Positions 41,889 through 51,574 of a stretch of DNA of 64,000 bases are shown piece by piece. The notes beneath the pieces were generated by a model, which was given only the letters and a program-made list of their open reading frames with translations, made no database searches and was not told where the DNA came from. Positions within the stretch are counted from its first letter, which is position 1, and each line of letters starts with the position of its first letter. Both the position numbers and the translations under genes were made by a program. Source of the DNA: Thermanaerothrix daxensis (GTDB taxonomy: Bacteria; Chloroflexota; Anaerolineae; Anaerolineales; Anaerolineaceae); assembly GCF_001306145.1 (NCBI RefSeq), contig NZ_LGKO01000002.1, positions 186,001-250,000 of the forward strand, written 5' to 3'.

Positions 41889-43057
41889 TCGCCTCCAGGT
41901 AATATTTGAGCACCTTTGCGTGGACGTCCGCGCCGTGGTTTTACCGGCGCGGACGTCTCTTTATCTGGGGCTTCCGGGGGGGTAGAGGGCAACACCCCTG
42001 AAGCAGGGGGGGTTTGTGCCGGGTGCGGAGGCTCTACTATAGCCGGGTTGGCGAGAGAGAACGCTATTGACTCCGCATGTCTCTTTTGAGCGGTACGTCG
42101 CCGCCGAGGGGGTGGGGGTGCTTCTCCAACCGGGGCAGGCTCAATGAGATTGAAAGAGCGCAGAAACGTTTCAATCCGTTCGAAGTAGGCGGCCGGATTT
42201 AGCGTGTAGGCCTCTACGTGACCGGCCCCTTCAACAACATGAAGCAGGCATTGTCCTTCAGGGGCAGCATGCCATAATTGCTGAGCGGCTTCCAGCGGAA
42301 TCAGATCATCGGCACTGCCGTGAATGATCAGGACCGGCGCGTGCAATACAGGCATAACTTCTACAGGGGCCACCTGACGCGGGGAAAATCTGCCGAAGAT
42401 CCGACACATAACACTGGTCAGGGGATAAAAGGGGAAAAGGGGGAGATGGTAGTCTTTTTGGAGAACCCGCTGAAAGACTTCTTCCAGGCGGGCGTAGGGA
42501 CTATCGGCAATGACAAAGGACACCCGCGGATCCAGGGCTGCATGCAGCAAACAGGTGGCTGCCCCCAGAGATTCGCCCATCGTCCCGACCTTCCCATTGG
42601 GGCCCAGGCGTTCCAGCGCCCAGGTGGTGAGGGCTTTCAGATCATGACGTTCGAAATAGCCATAGGTGCAGGTTGTACCGCCACTGAGTCCGTGCCCTCG
42701 TTGATCGAACAGCAGGACATTGAAGCCGAGGCGATGAAAGAAGGGCACAAGTCTGATTCCCCCGAAACGACTGTAGCCGTGCCCGTGAGCGTAAATGAGA
42801 GTGTGCCTGGCGTCGGGCTGGGGAAAATAGGTTGCGGCCAGGTAGTAGCCCAGCGGAGAGCGAATTTTAACCTCTTCCTTAGGCCAGGCGCGATACGCCT
42901 TCTCATCGAGCCGACCGTGCTCGACTTCAATCTGGTAGGTCTTGAGTAAAGGAATGACGCGCGGATGCAGCGCGCGCCAGCACAGGTAGGCACTGAAAAG
43001 CACCAGCGCAAGCAGAAGTGCACTCGCAATTGTTGCCACAACCAAAACAATTGTCAA
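41867..43057 (-). CDS. Membrane-anchored alpha/beta hydrolase with AT-hook-like tail
   Basis: A 396-residue protein. One transmembrane helix (residues about 4-27) is followed by an alpha/beta hydrolase domain: YAHGHGYSRFGG oxyanion region, LLFDQRGHGLSGG, the nucleophile in GTMGESLGAAT, the acid in LIIHGSADDLIP and the His in VEGAGHVEAY. The last 90 residues are Pro/Arg-rich and end with KPRRGRPRKGAQ, which contains the AT-hook core GRP flanked by Arg. The tail may be a DNA or polyanion contact, or simply low-complexity. Substrate unknown. Confidence 0.85.
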   Translation of the reverse strand: MTIVLVVATIASALLLALVLFSAYLCWRALHPRVIPLLKTYQIEVEHGRLDEKAYRAWPKEEVKIRSPLGYYLAATYFPQPDARHTLIYAHGHGYSRFGGIRLVPFFHRLGFNVLLFDQRGHGLSGGTTCTYGYFERHDLKALTTWALERLGPNGKVGTMGESLGAATCLLHAALDPRVSFVIADSPYARLEEVFQRVLQKDYHLPLFPFYPLTSVMCRIFGRFSPRQVAPVEVMPVLHAPVLIIHGSADDLIPLEAAQQLWHAAPEGQCLLHVVEGAGHVEAYTLNPAAYFERIETFLRSFNLIEPAPVGEAPPPPRRRRTAQKRHAESIAFSLANPAIVEPPHPAQTPPASGVLPSTPPEAPDKETSAPVKPRRGRPRKGAQILPGGDQAGGMP

Positions 43058-43161
43058 CCCAGCCTCCGTTGGGCGTATCCGAGAAAGGCCGTGCCTCTAT
43101 TGTACTCGATTTGACCCTACTGCGAGATAAAAAATTTGCACCTTCCCGTGTGCGAAGGTTG

Positions 43162-43234
43162 TGGTATAATTTGCCTTCGCCTTGACCAGGGGCAACCGGG
43201 CACCTGGCAGAGCCTGTGAACTGAGGGTGTTGCG
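43162..43234 (+). promoter_or_regulatory. rplS promoter and leader
   Basis: Extended -10 TGG-TATAAT (43162-43170) without a good -35. The leader of about 58 nt has a CCAGG/CCTGG hairpin potential (43186-43207) and GAGGGTG 7 nt before the ATG. Ribosomal L19 leaders are known in other phyla; whether this is one is not decided. Confidence 0.45.
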
Positions 43235-43582
43235 ATGAATGATTTGATTAAAGCCATTGAACCCGCGCCTAATCCCAACATTCCGCCTTTGCGGCCGGGC
43301 GATCAGGTTTCGGTGCACGTGAAAATCGTGGAAGGTGGGCGCGAACGCATCCAGGAATTTAAGGGTACGGTGCTGGCTGTTCACAATAATGGGGCCGGTT
43401 CAACCTTCACCGTGCGCCGTATCGCTAGTAACGGGATTGGGGTAGAGCGCACTTTTCTTTTCACTTCTCCGCGCATTGAAAAGGTGGTTGTGGAGCGCCA
43501 CAGCAAAGTACGACGCGCCCGTTTGTATTACCTGCGCTCGCGCACCGGCAAGAGCGCGCGGCTCAAGCAGAAGTTTGATTGA
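43235..43582 (+). CDS. rplS: 50S ribosomal protein L19
   Basis: A 115-residue ribosomal protein at the 30S-50S interface. Segments [58 protein letters not shown] and [19 protein letters not shown] are all diagnostic of L19. It is monocistronic here, with a promoter at 43162-43170 and a strong terminator at 43612-43647; the usual rpsP-rimM-trmD neighbours are absent. Confidence 0.98.
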   Translation: MNDLIKAIEPAPNPNIPPLRPGDQVSVHVKIVEGGRERIQEFKGTVLAVHNNGAGSTFTVRRIASNGIGVERTFLFTSPRIEKVVVERHSKVRRARLYYLRSRTGKSARLKQKFD

Positions 43583-43611
43583 TACCCAGATAGTGGGTCT
43601 TCTTCTCCCCT

Positions 43612-43647
43612 AAAGGCGCAGATGCGAGGTGGGCTGCGCCTTTTTTT
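43612..43647 (+). terminator. Rho-independent terminator of rplS
   Basis: AAAGGCGCAG (43612-43621) pairs perfectly with CTGCGCCTTT (43634-43643), loop 12 nt, ending in seven T (43641-43647). Confidence 0.93.
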
Positions 43648-43721
43648 CGTTAACCCAGCCGGATGGAGTATAATACGCGTTGCTTTACCCGAACACTCTG
43701 AATTTATGGAGGCGTAGTTCA

Positions 43722-44714
43722 ATGAATGTGCGAATGTGGATACAAGCTTTGCGCGTGATCCCGCGAATCAGCCGTGAAGAATGGCAACGGCTGGATATCA
43801 TTTCGCGCTGGTTGATATCTACCCGGGCGGCGGTATTGATTATGACCTTTACCTCGGCCGGGATTGCCGGTCTTTTGGCCGCCCACGCCGGAAAGTTTGA
43901 TCTCCTGCGCTGGTTCTTGCTCACTATTGGGTTGATCTTTGCCCACGCCACTAACAACCTGCTCAATGATTACACCGATTACGCCCGCGGGGTGGATGCC
44001 AACAACTACTTCCGCACCCAGTACGGCCCGCAGCCCTTGGAGCAAGGGCTGATGACCAAACGTGAGCATCTGACCTACGCAGCCGTGACCGGCCTGATTG
44101 CCCTGGCGGCCGGGGCGTACCTGGTGGCCGTCAACGGCCCGCTGGCGCTGGGGTTGTTGCTGATTGGCGCCTTCTTTGTGCTTTTTTACACCTACCCCCT
44201 GAAATACGTGGGTTTGGGCGAACTGGCGGTTCTGCTGGTTTGGGGACCTCTGATGATCGGGGGGGGTTATTATGTCATTACAGGACAGTGGGATTGGAAT
44301 GTGGCCCTGGCGGGCCTGGTCTATGCCCTGGGACCAACAACCGTGATTTTCGGCAAGCACATTGATAAGCGGGCCGAAGATGCGGCCAAAGGTATCCGCA
44401 CCCTGCCTGTGATCCTGGGTGAAACAGCCTCGCGCTATGTGGTTCTGGCGATGATGGCGCTGGAGTACCTGGGAGTGATCGCCCTGGTGTTGATGGGGTA
44501 TTTCTCGCCGGTGATGCTGGTGGTGCTGGGAGCCCTTTACTGGTTGCGCCCGGCGCTGACGGTGTATCGTCGGCCTCGCCCTAGCGAGCCCCCGCGGGAA
44601 GAACCGGCGCGCAGTGCCTGGCCGCTCTATTTTGTGGCCGCCTCGTTTTACCAGAGCCGGGCTTACGGCCTGTTCTTCATGCTGGGGTTGATTTTGCAAC
44701 TGATTGTGCGATAG
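43722..44714 (+). CDS. menA: UbiA/MenA-family prenyltransferase, 1,4-dihydroxy-2-naphthoate polyprenyltransferase-like
   Basis: A 330-residue membrane prenyltransferase with eight to nine helices. The first Asp-rich motif NNLLNDYTDYARG (N-D-x2-D-x3-G) and the second GKHIDKRAEDAAKGIRTLP are intact and lie in cytoplasmic loops. The pattern resembles MenA, which attaches the isoprenoid side chain to menaquinone precursor; other aromatic acceptors cannot be excluded. ATG at 43722 follows TGGAGG. A TATAAT at 43669-43674 lies after the rplS terminator. Confidence 0.85.
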   Translation: MNVRMWIQALRVIPRISREEWQRLDIISRWLISTRAAVLIMTFTSAGIAGLLAAHAGKFDLLRWFLLTIGLIFAHATNNLLNDYTDYARGVDANNYFRTQYGPQPLEQGLMTKREHLTYAAVTGLIALAAGAYLVAVNGPLALGLLLIGAFFVLFYTYPLKYVGLGELAVLLVWGPLMIGGGYYVITGQWDWNVALAGLVYALGPTTVIFGKHIDKRAEDAAKGIRTLPVILGETASRYVVLAMMALEYLGVIALVLMGYFSPVMLVVLGALYWLRPALTVYRRPRPSEPPREEPARSAWPLYFVAASFYQSRAYGLFFMLGLILQLIVR

Positions 44715-44833
44715 GTCGCTCGCTTGCCTTCTCGACGCCGGGGTTTGCTCTCTGCGGACCCTGGCGTTTCTTTGGCTGCCTGGCAGGCCAGAGAATACGG
44801 ATACCAGGTCAATTTCTGTCGGTTTGCGCTTGT

Positions 44834-45631
44834 TTACATCCTCTCACTCTGCACGCGCACTTCCCGAATCTCCAGCCAGGCCGGTGGGGTGGCTTCTAAC
44901 CCGAAGCGCAACTCGCCCTGGGGAGTGAAGGCTGCATACTGATTGTCAATCCACATCACCAGCCCCAATCGCCCGCGGGGCGTCACGGAGGTTTCACAAA
45001 CCGTTATCCCATCAACACTGAAGCGGCTTCTCTCTGCCTGCCAGTATAGAGTGTAATGGTGCCATTCGGTCACGTCTATCTCAAGATGGAGGGCGTCCTG
45101 GTGAATCCACAAGCGCAGCAGACGGCGCAGGAGGCGCGCGGTTGGCGGCCAGAGCAAAGCTGGCAGGGCAATGAGAGCGGGAGCAAGCCATGCGGCTGAC
45201 CAGGTGGGGGCGGAAAACACAGCGGCCAGGAAGCCGTTGGCCGGTTGATCATCTTGCAGACTGAGAAAGTTCCGGGGAGAGGCGTGAAAAAACCAGAGGG
45301 CCTGCGGCCATGTGGGCAGATGGCGGGCCGTGCCACGCACCCCTAATGGCATGGCAAACGGATCATTCCACAACCCAAAGCCCCAAGTGCCCGGTAGGGT
45401 AGAGGAGGAAACCCGCGCCGCAAGGTCCAGGCGCAGTGGGGGCTGCCAGGGAAAGTAAGAGCGCGGTAAGAGCAGATAGTCATCCAACTGGGCCAGAGCA
45501 TACGTAGTGGGTGAGGTTGCGGGTAGTTGTAGTAACCAGCCCTCAGGCGCCATTGGTAAGACCTGTCCCCCGCCTGTCTGGCGTGCTTCCAGGTGCAGGG
45601 GCCGGGAGCAAGAGAAATGCGGTGTGGACAT
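44834..45631 (-). CDS. Concanavalin A-like lectin/glucanase-fold protein, function unknown
   Basis: A 265-residue protein. The beta-sandwich pattern is suggested by TWGFGLWNDPF, LEIDVTEWHHYTLYWQAERS, VDGITVCETSVTPRGRLGL and a C-terminal WLEIREVRV, similar to family 16 hydrolase-like or LamG folds. The catalytic ExDxxE of GH16 is not seen. A hydrophobic, Pro-containing stretch (about residues 144-163) interrupts the domain. No signal peptide is present. It ends 119 nt from menA (convergent) and starts 10 nt after the HD-GYP stop in the same direction. Fold call is tentative. Confidence 0.55.
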   Translation of the reverse strand: MSTPHFSCSRPLHLEARQTGGGQVLPMAPEGWLLQLPATSPTTYALAQLDDYLLLPRSYFPWQPPLRLDLAARVSSSTLPGTWGFGLWNDPFAMPLGVRGTARHLPTWPQALWFFHASPRNFLSLQDDQPANGFLAAVFSAPTWSAAWLAPALIALPALLWPPTARLLRRLLRLWIHQDALHLEIDVTEWHHYTLYWQAERSRFSVDGITVCETSVTPRGRLGLVMWIDNQYAAFTPQGELRFGLEATPPAWLEIREVRVQSERM

Positions 45632-45640
45632 GCTGGAATC

Positions 45641-47890
45641 TTATTGTACCTGCGAACCGCCGGCCTGCGCGAGAGGCAGTGCTTCGCCTTCTTCATCCAG
45701 TAACTCAAGAAAGGCTTCCACAATCCGGGGGTCGAAGAGAACACCCGCCTGCTCTTGCAGGTAGGCCCGAGCCCGCTCCGGTGACCACGCCGGGCGATAA
45801 GGTCGTTCGCTGGTTAGTGCATCCCAGACATCTACCACCGCGAAGATGCGGGCGCCCAGCGGAATTTCCTCGCCCTTCAATCCACGTGGGTAACCACTGC
45901 CATCCCAGCGCTCGTGGTGGGCGTAGAGAATCTCCACGGCTCGTTTCAAGAAGGGGATATCCTTGAGCAAGTCGTAGGCAGTTTGTGGGTGCTGGCGCAT
46001 GATCTGCCATTCCGCTTCGGTTAGGGGTCCGGGCTTGAGCAGGATGTTATCGGGAATGCCGATCTTGCCGATATCGTGCAGCAAGGCCCCATAGCGCAAA
46101 TCGTCCAAATCCGACCCCTGAATGCCCAGGCGGCGCGCCAGCGCCAGGGTGAGGCGCACCACGCGTTCAGAATGGCCCTGTGTCTCGCGGTCACGCAGTT
46201 CTAGGGCGCGTGACCAACCCGAAAGGGTGGCTTCAATGGCCCCTTTCAATTCGCGGTTTAACTGCTCGGTGGTCAAAAGCAGTTGTGCATTTTCCAGGGC
46301 AATGGCCGTTTGGAGTGCCAAGGCCTCAAAAAAGGCCCTCCACTCCTCATTGGCAAGCGGGGGAGGGGTTTCACGAATAACCAGCACCAGCATCAGGCCG
46401 TAGTCGTGGTCATATGTCCGCAGGGGAGCCAGCCCCACTAGGCGGATGGGCGGAGCGCTTCCATTGCCCAGAAGGGTCGCCAGAACCTCGGGCGAAAACA
46501 CTTTGGCATGCCCGCGCCTCTGAGCAGCCTGGAGCAAGTCGGTCGGTAACTGCCGGAGCAGGGGTAACACCTCATGCGAGAGACCCTCTGAGAGCACCGG
46601 GCCGGGCAATGCCAAGGAGCAGGTCTCCAGAGGAAGCAGAACCACTCCATCCACCGCCAGTGCCTGGCGTATGAGGTTCAAGATGGTGTGCAGTTTGTCC
46701 CTCAGGCGAATATCGCTGGCAATGGTTTGGTCAATCTGGTGCAGTACGCTGAGTCGCTCCAGGCTGGCCTGAGTGATTGCCAGGCTGCGCTGCAGGCTGC
46801 GGTTACTTTCCTGCAGGGAAAAGTGGGATACGGCTAAATCGCGGGTGAGATCATTGATGGTGCTGGCTAGGATGCCAATTTCATCCTGGCCATTAACTTC
46901 CAGCTGCCGGTTGAGGTTCCCCTCGTGCCGAATAGCGGCGACGCCTTCCATTAGTCGCTGTAAGCGTCGGCCGTAGCGCATCTGGAGCAAGGCCAGGATT
47001 GCCCCACCCAGGAGAGCCTCGAAAAGCACCAACAATCCCCCCAGAACACGCAGGCTGGAAACGCCTTGCAGATAAACCTGGCGGGGGTGAATGACTTTGA
47101 GCACCAGGATCGGTTGTTCCCACACATCCTTTAGGATCAAGTAGCCCCACAATTCTGCCGGGGGGTGAAGCAGACCTCTTGAGGGAGCCAGATGAACGTG
47201 GGGTTGGTCGGAAACCTCCGGATCGGTCAGCATGGTGCGCACATCGGCAGGGAGGGGATCGTAGACCGACCAATGGTCAAAATGCTGACCGCTCCATACG
47301 GCGATGCGTTCCCATTCGCGGTCATCCAGCCAGAGCCCGGTAATGTAAGTGCCCGCCACTGGCCCCGTGCGGTCGCTACGTAAAATGTGGCGCGCCGAGA
47401 TGATGAGCGCACCCGCTTCGGTGAGCACAATTCCTTGCACTTCCGAGAGGGGGTCGTGGGGGGAAAGGCGGTAACGCACACTGCCGATGCGTTCCAGGGC
47501 ATTTGCGCTTAATGGGACTTCAGTCCCTGGCTCTAAATCCACTGCGCGTGCCAGAACCAGGCGGTCCTGAGCGTCGTAGAAGAGCATGAGGTTGATCTGA
47601 AGACCTTGGAACGATTCGGGGGCCAGGTTTGCTTCAACGTACTCGGGAAATTCCCCCCGAACAAAGGCATACGTGTCGTTCCAGTAAGCCCAGTCGGCCG
47701 TGGAGGCGTTGAGGCGGTTCTGCTCAGCGGCCAATGCCCCCACCACCCGATCCAGGCGTTGGTGAAGATATTCATGATCGAGCCGGTCAAATTGGGGTAG
47801 AAAAACGGCATAAGAAAGACCGAAAGCCGTGCCTGCGGTGAGAATCAGAACTGCCAGGAGGATGTGGAAAACACGTCGGCTCAGAGTCAC
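45641..47890 (-). CDS. CHASE4-HAMP-GAF-HD-GYP signalling protein
   Basis: A 749-residue membrane receptor. An N-terminal helix (about 7-28), a periplasmic CHASE4-like domain (DWAYWNDTYAFVRG), a second helix (about 280-305), HAMP (GRRLQRLMEGVAAIRHEGNL), a short coiled coil, a GAF-like domain and a C-terminal HD-GYP domain: HSERVVRLTLALARRLG, YGALLHDIGKIGIPDNILLK, HHERWDGSGYPRGLKGEEIP and DVWDALTSERPYR. HD-GYP domains hydrolyse cyclic di-GMP; all metal-binding residues and GYP are present, so it is likely active. The input signal is unknown. Confidence 0.93.
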   Translation of the reverse strand: MTLSRRVFHILLAVLILTAGTAFGLSYAVFLPQFDRLDHEYLHQRLDRVVGALAAEQNRLNASTADWAYWNDTYAFVRGEFPEYVEANLAPESFQGLQINLMLFYDAQDRLVLARAVDLEPGTEVPLSANALERIGSVRYRLSPHDPLSEVQGIVLTEAGALIISARHILRSDRTGPVAGTYITGLWLDDREWERIAVWSGQHFDHWSVYDPLPADVRTMLTDPEVSDQPHVHLAPSRGLLHPPAELWGYLILKDVWEQPILVLKVIHPRQVYLQGVSSLRVLGGLLVLFEALLGGAILALLQMRYGRRLQRLMEGVAAIRHEGNLNRQLEVNGQDEIGILASTINDLTRDLAVSHFSLQESNRSLQRSLAITQASLERLSVLHQIDQTIASDIRLRDKLHTILNLIRQALAVDGVVLLPLETCSLALPGPVLSEGLSHEVLPLLRQLPTDLLQAAQRRGHAKVFSPEVLATLLGNGSAPPIRLVGLAPLRTYDHDYGLMLVLVIRETPPPLANEEWRAFFEALALQTAIALENAQLLLTTEQLNRELKGAIEATLSGWSRALELRDRETQGHSERVVRLTLALARRLGIQGSDLDDLRYGALLHDIGKIGIPDNILLKPGPLTEAEWQIMRQHPQTAYDLLKDIPFLKRAVEILYAHHERWDGSGYPRGLKGEEIPLGARIFAVVDVWDALTSERPYRPAWSPERARAYLQEQAGVLFDPRIVEAFLELLDEEGEALPLAQAGGSQVQ

Positions 47891-48124
47891 AGGGGCTCTT
47901 CCCGGAGAGTCAAAGCCTTTGCATGCACCCGGTTAGTCTACTTGAAAAGTCGGTTTTGCGGGTTTAGAGTTACTTAACAATTTTGTAAGAAAATCGTTAG
48001 AGAAATTGTTGGGGTTGAAGATACCCGGGTTACAAACTCCCATGGGGTTGTTGAGTGGCTACCCAATCCCCCATGAGTTCCGTATAATTGGCTGGCATTG
48101 TCATTTTTTGCAGGAGGTTATGGG

Positions 48125-49051
48125 ATGAATACCCAACGATCACCCTGGTTACCCCTTCCGCCGGGTTGGACGCTGCAGACCTGGGTAAGGGGTCTGGATT
48201 TTTCTTGGAAGACGATTCAGGAACATGCCTTTATCATTCTAGGTGGGCTGGTGCAGGCTTTCGCCATGCGCCTCTTTTTAGTTCCTGCGCAATTGGTTAG
48301 CGGTGGGGTTAGCGGCGCCGCGCAGATCATTAACCACTTCACCCAATGGCCGATTGGCTTGATGGTCTTTATAGGCAATGTTCCTTTGTTCATCCTAGGC
48401 TGGCGCTATCTGGGCGGGATGCGCTTTGCCTGGCGCACGGCGCTGGCCATCGTGTCTTTTTCGTTCTTCACCGATTTTCTGGTCCTTTTCATCCCCCCCG
48501 AAGGCGTCACCCAGGACCTGGTGCTGGATTCCCTGTATGGGGGAATTCTGTTGGGGATCGGTCTGGGCATGGTCTACCGTGGGCAGGGCACCAGTGGGGG
48601 AAGTGACATTCTGGGGCGCATTCTCAACCATCGGTTGGGCATTTCGATTTCCCAGGCTTACTTAATCACCGATACTCTGGTTGTGCTGGGGGGTGGCCTG
48701 GCCTTCAATTGGGAACGGGCTTTATACGGCTTGCTGGTTATCTACGTCAGTGGGCTGGCCGCCGAGGCGGTTTCGGAAGGCTCGGGGGTCTTCCGCATGG
48801 CGCTCATTGTCACCAATCAGCCAGAGGCAATCACGCAGCGCATTATGACCGTCCTGGAGCGTGGGGTGACCATTCTGCCCGGCACGGGTGGGTATACGGG
48901 TGCGCCGCGCCCAGTCCTCTATTGTGTCATCACCCGCTCGGAAGTGAACCAGTTAAAGGAATTGGTGCGGGAGGTAGATCCGCGCGCCTTCATGGTTATT
49001 GGGCAGGCCCATGATGCTCTGGGGGAGGGTTTTCGCCCGTTGGTGCAATGA
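48125..49051 (+). CDS. YitT family membrane protein
   Basis: A 308-residue protein with five to six helices (DUF161) and a cytoplasmic C-terminal DUF2179 domain (IVTNQPEAITQRIMTVLERGVTI, TGAPRPVLYCVITRSEVNQL). The GQGTSGGSDILGRIL segment is typical of the family. YitT proteins are widespread in Firmicutes and related phyla; transport function is suspected but not settled. AGGAGG lies 8 nt before ATG 48125, and a TATAAT is found about 40 nt upstream. Confidence 0.9.
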   Translation: MNTQRSPWLPLPPGWTLQTWVRGLDFSWKTIQEHAFIILGGLVQAFAMRLFLVPAQLVSGGVSGAAQIINHFTQWPIGLMVFIGNVPLFILGWRYLGGMRFAWRTALAIVSFSFFTDFLVLFIPPEGVTQDLVLDSLYGGILLGIGLGMVYRGQGTSGGSDILGRILNHRLGISISQAYLITDTLVVLGGGLAFNWERALYGLLVIYVSGLAAEAVSEGSGVFRMALIVTNQPEAITQRIMTVLERGVTILPGTGGYTGAPRPVLYCVITRSEVNQLKELVREVDPRAFMVIGQAHDALGEGFRPLVQ

Positions 49052-49057
49052 GGGGGT

Positions 49058-49726
49058 TCAGAGCAGGCCGGCCTGGCGAAGCACGCCTGCGATGAACAGC
49101 GCCTGGCCGAGGTGGTAAGTGACGATGACAATGATCCCCCCATGTCTGACCGGGGCGATCAGGCGGTGATTGGCGAGGGTGAAGTCGGAGATGAAAAAGA
49201 GGGTGGCCCCCAGGCCCACCAGCAAGGCGGCCGGGGACGGCCAGTTGGGACGCCAGAGCGTCAGCCACGCGGAGAGGGTCATGATACCGATGGCCAGGGT
49301 GTACACAAGAACCGCCGGCAGTAGTAGGGTGGTTTCGGGACGCTGGCTCAGCCGACGGGAGAGGTGGCGGAAGCCCAGCGCGGTGATGGCGGCCAGGGCG
49401 GCAGTGGTCATCAGCGTTTCGGCCTGCGCCGGGGGTGGGGTGGGGTTGAGTCCGATTATATAGGCAATGTGAGTTAGCAGGAAAGCCAGCAAACCCATCA
49501 GGAAGTAACGGCGCGGTAGAAGCAGCGCAACATCCCCGATCAGTGAGAATAGCAGGCCAATCCCAAACCAGCGGGTGTCGGCCTTCCAACCTCCCAGCGT
49601 GCTGAATGCCAGGATCAGCGCCAGCAGAGCGCCGGGTTTGGCAAAGTAGCGCACCTTCAGACGCTCGTGGCTGACTGCCCACCAATCCATAACGGCCAGT
49701 ACGGCCATCACGCCAAACCAGATCAT
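49058..49726 (-). CDS. YhhN/TMEM86 family membrane protein (lysoplasmalogenase-like)
   Basis: A 222-residue protein with about eight helices. The family signatures include RYFAKPGALLALI, LLFSLIGDVALLL and a late GATLFFISDFTLANHR. Members hydrolyse lysoplasmalogens or are of unknown role. The conserved Asp in GDVALLL and SDFTLA are present, as needed for catalysis in TMEM86B-type enzymes. It is downstream of era in the same direction (19 nt gap). Confidence 0.88.
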   Translation of the reverse strand: MIWFGVMAVLAVMDWWAVSHERLKVRYFAKPGALLALILAFSTLGGWKADTRWFGIGLLFSLIGDVALLLPRRYFLMGLLAFLLTHIAYIIGLNPTPPPAQAETLMTTAALAAITALGFRHLSRRLSQRPETTLLLPAVLVYTLAIGIMTLSAWLTLWRPNWPSPAALLVGLGATLFFISDFTLANHRLIAPVRHGGIIVIVTYHLGQALFIAGVLRQAGLL

Positions 49727-49745
49727 TGCCTACCCTCCTTTCGGC

Positions 49746-50666
49746 TCAGCGTCGCCCCAGGGAATAACCCAGCCAGCGCAGTGCCTCGGGTTGGTTGCGC
49801 CAATTTTTGTTGACTTTGACGTGCAGATCCAGGAAGACCTTGCGCCCGCTCATGGCCTCGATTTCCATGCGCGCGGTTGTGCCGATCTTCTTAAGCATCT
49901 CGCCTCCCTTGCCGATGACGATGGGCTTCTGGCTCTCTTTTTCCACGAACAGGGTGGCGTGAATGTAGGCTGTGTTCTCGTCGCGCTCTTCATACTCATC
50001 AATACGAACTGCAACAGCGTGGGGCACTTCGTCGCGCAAGTGCAGCAGGGCTGCCTCGCGGATCAATTCAGCGGCAATATCGCGCTCGTAATAATCGGTG
50101 ATCTGGTCGGGGTCGTAATAGGGCGGGTGCGCGGGCAGAAAATCCAGAATGGCCTGGAGTAAGTCCTCGCGCCCCTGGCCGGTGGTGGCCGAAAGCAAGA
50201 TCGTCCGCGCCGCCTGCGGCGCCAGTTCGGCGTAGGCGGCTTGCTGACCCGGTAACGCTTTGGCGCTGACCAGGTCAACTTTGTTGAGCGCCAAAATCAG
50301 GGGGGGAGCATTGCGCAATTGCTGCAGGCGCTGGGCGATGAGACGGTCTTCTTCGCCGGGTAGGCGGTGGGCCTCGACCAGCCAGACCAGAACGTCGGCG
50401 TCTTCCAGGGTTTCTTCGGCCACGCGATTCATGTACTCGCCCAGTTTGTGCACCGGGATGTGAAGGCCGGGCGTGTCCATGAAGATGATCTGTGCATTTT
50501 CCAGGGTGAGGATGCCCAATTGCCTTCTGCGGGTGGTCTGGGGTTTGGGCGAGACGGCGGCAATCTTTTGCCCCAGGTAGGCGTTCATTAAGGTAGATTT
50601 ACCCACGTTGGGGCGCCCGATTAAAGCGACGAAACCGGCTTTGTAGGAGGATGGGTCTGGTTTCAT
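49746..50666 (-). CDS. era: GTPase Era
   Basis: A 306-residue GTPase needed for 16S rRNA processing and 30S assembly. G1 GRPNVGKST, G2 PQTTRRRQLG, G3 DTPGLHIP, G4 NKVDLV and a G5-like LLSATTGQG are in order, followed by the KH domain (KPIVIGKGGEMLKKIGTTAR and the end LDLHVKVNKNWR). It lies 2 nt from the DMT transporter gene upstream, in one operon. Confidence 0.97.
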   Translation of the reverse strand: MKPDPSSYKAGFVALIGRPNVGKSTLMNAYLGQKIAAVSPKPQTTRRRQLGILTLENAQIIFMDTPGLHIPVHKLGEYMNRVAEETLEDADVLVWLVEAHRLPGEEDRLIAQRLQQLRNAPPLILALNKVDLVSAKALPGQQAAYAELAPQAARTILLSATTGQGREDLLQAILDFLPAHPPYYDPDQITDYYERDIAAELIREAALLHLRDEVPHAVAVRIDEYEERDENTAYIHATLFVEKESQKPIVIGKGGEMLKKIGTTARMEIEAMSGRKVFLDLHVKVNKNWRNQPEALRWLGYSLGRR

Positions 50667-50668
50667 TT

Positions 50669-51574
50669 TCAGGTCTTCTCTCCGATTTCTGCAAGGTTAC
50701 GCGTGTTGGGGCGCAGCAGGTTGACCACGGCTACACCGCTGATAATCAGTGCTCCTCCAACCAGGAGGTGCCAATCCGGGCGTTCGTGCAAAAAGAGGAC
50801 TCCCAGGATCACCCCAACGAGCGGAAAAATGTAGGTGACCAGGGTGGTGCGGGTGGGGCCGATGGACTGCAACAGAGAATAATAAAGCAGGGTTGCCACG
50901 CAAGAACCCATCAGACCCAACCAGAGGACGGAGACCCATGTGAGGGGATGTTGGGGGAATGTGAAGGGGCTTTCCAGGCCGAACGCCAAAGGGAGCATGA
51001 CCAGGGTTGCCATCAGGGATTGTCCCAACGACTGTACCTCAGGAGTCAGGCCGCGTACCTTGCGGCGAGCGTACACGGCCGCCGCGGCGTACGAGATGGC
51101 AGCCAACAGCATAGTGAATTGCCCAATTTTGAGGCGGGTCAAATCCCCCTGTACCTGGTTTGACATGAGCACCACCACCCCCAGGAAGCCGACTAGCAGT
51201 CCCATTCCCTTGGGCAAGGTCCAGGGGTCATCCGATAAAAAGAGTGGGGCCATTAAGAGGGTAAACAGCGGTACGGTGCTGTTGAGAATGGCGGCCATAC
51301 CGGAGGAGATGTATTGCTCGCTCCAGGAAATAAGGACGAAAGGCAGGGCCATGTTGAGTACTCCCAAGACGATGAAAGCAGGGAGGACCTGCCGCCAGGG
51401 CATGGAGGCCCGGCGCAAGCGTGCAATGAGCCATAAACCCAACGTGGCAAAGAAGACGCGCAGAGTCACCAAGGTGAAGGGACCCAGTTCCTGCACACCA
51501 ATTTTGATCCACAGGAAGGACGAGCCCCAGATCAGCCCGAGCAGAATAAACTTAAGCCACTCTCTGATTGACAA
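50669..51574 (-). CDS. EamA (DMT) family transporter
   Basis: A 301-residue membrane protein with ten predicted helices in two EamA repeats; the first contains GLIWGSSFLWIKIGV and the second starts near LTMLLAAISYAAAAVYARR-type sequence. DMT transporters export amino acids, metabolites or nucleotide sugars. The start at 51574 overlaps the methyltransferase gene by 23 nt. Substrate unknown. Confidence 0.9.
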   Translation of the reverse strand: MSIREWLKFILLGLIWGSSFLWIKIGVQELGPFTLVTLRVFFATLGLWLIARLRRASMPWRQVLPAFIVLGVLNMALPFVLISWSEQYISSGMAAILNSTVPLFTLLMAPLFLSDDPWTLPKGMGLLVGFLGVVVLMSNQVQGDLTRLKIGQFTMLLAAISYAAAAVYARRKVRGLTPEVQSLGQSLMATLVMLPLAFGLESPFTFPQHPLTWVSVLWLGLMGSCVATLLYYSLLQSIGPTRTTLVTYIFPLVGVILGVLFLHERPDWHLLVGGALIISGVAVVNLLRPNTRNLAEIGEKT

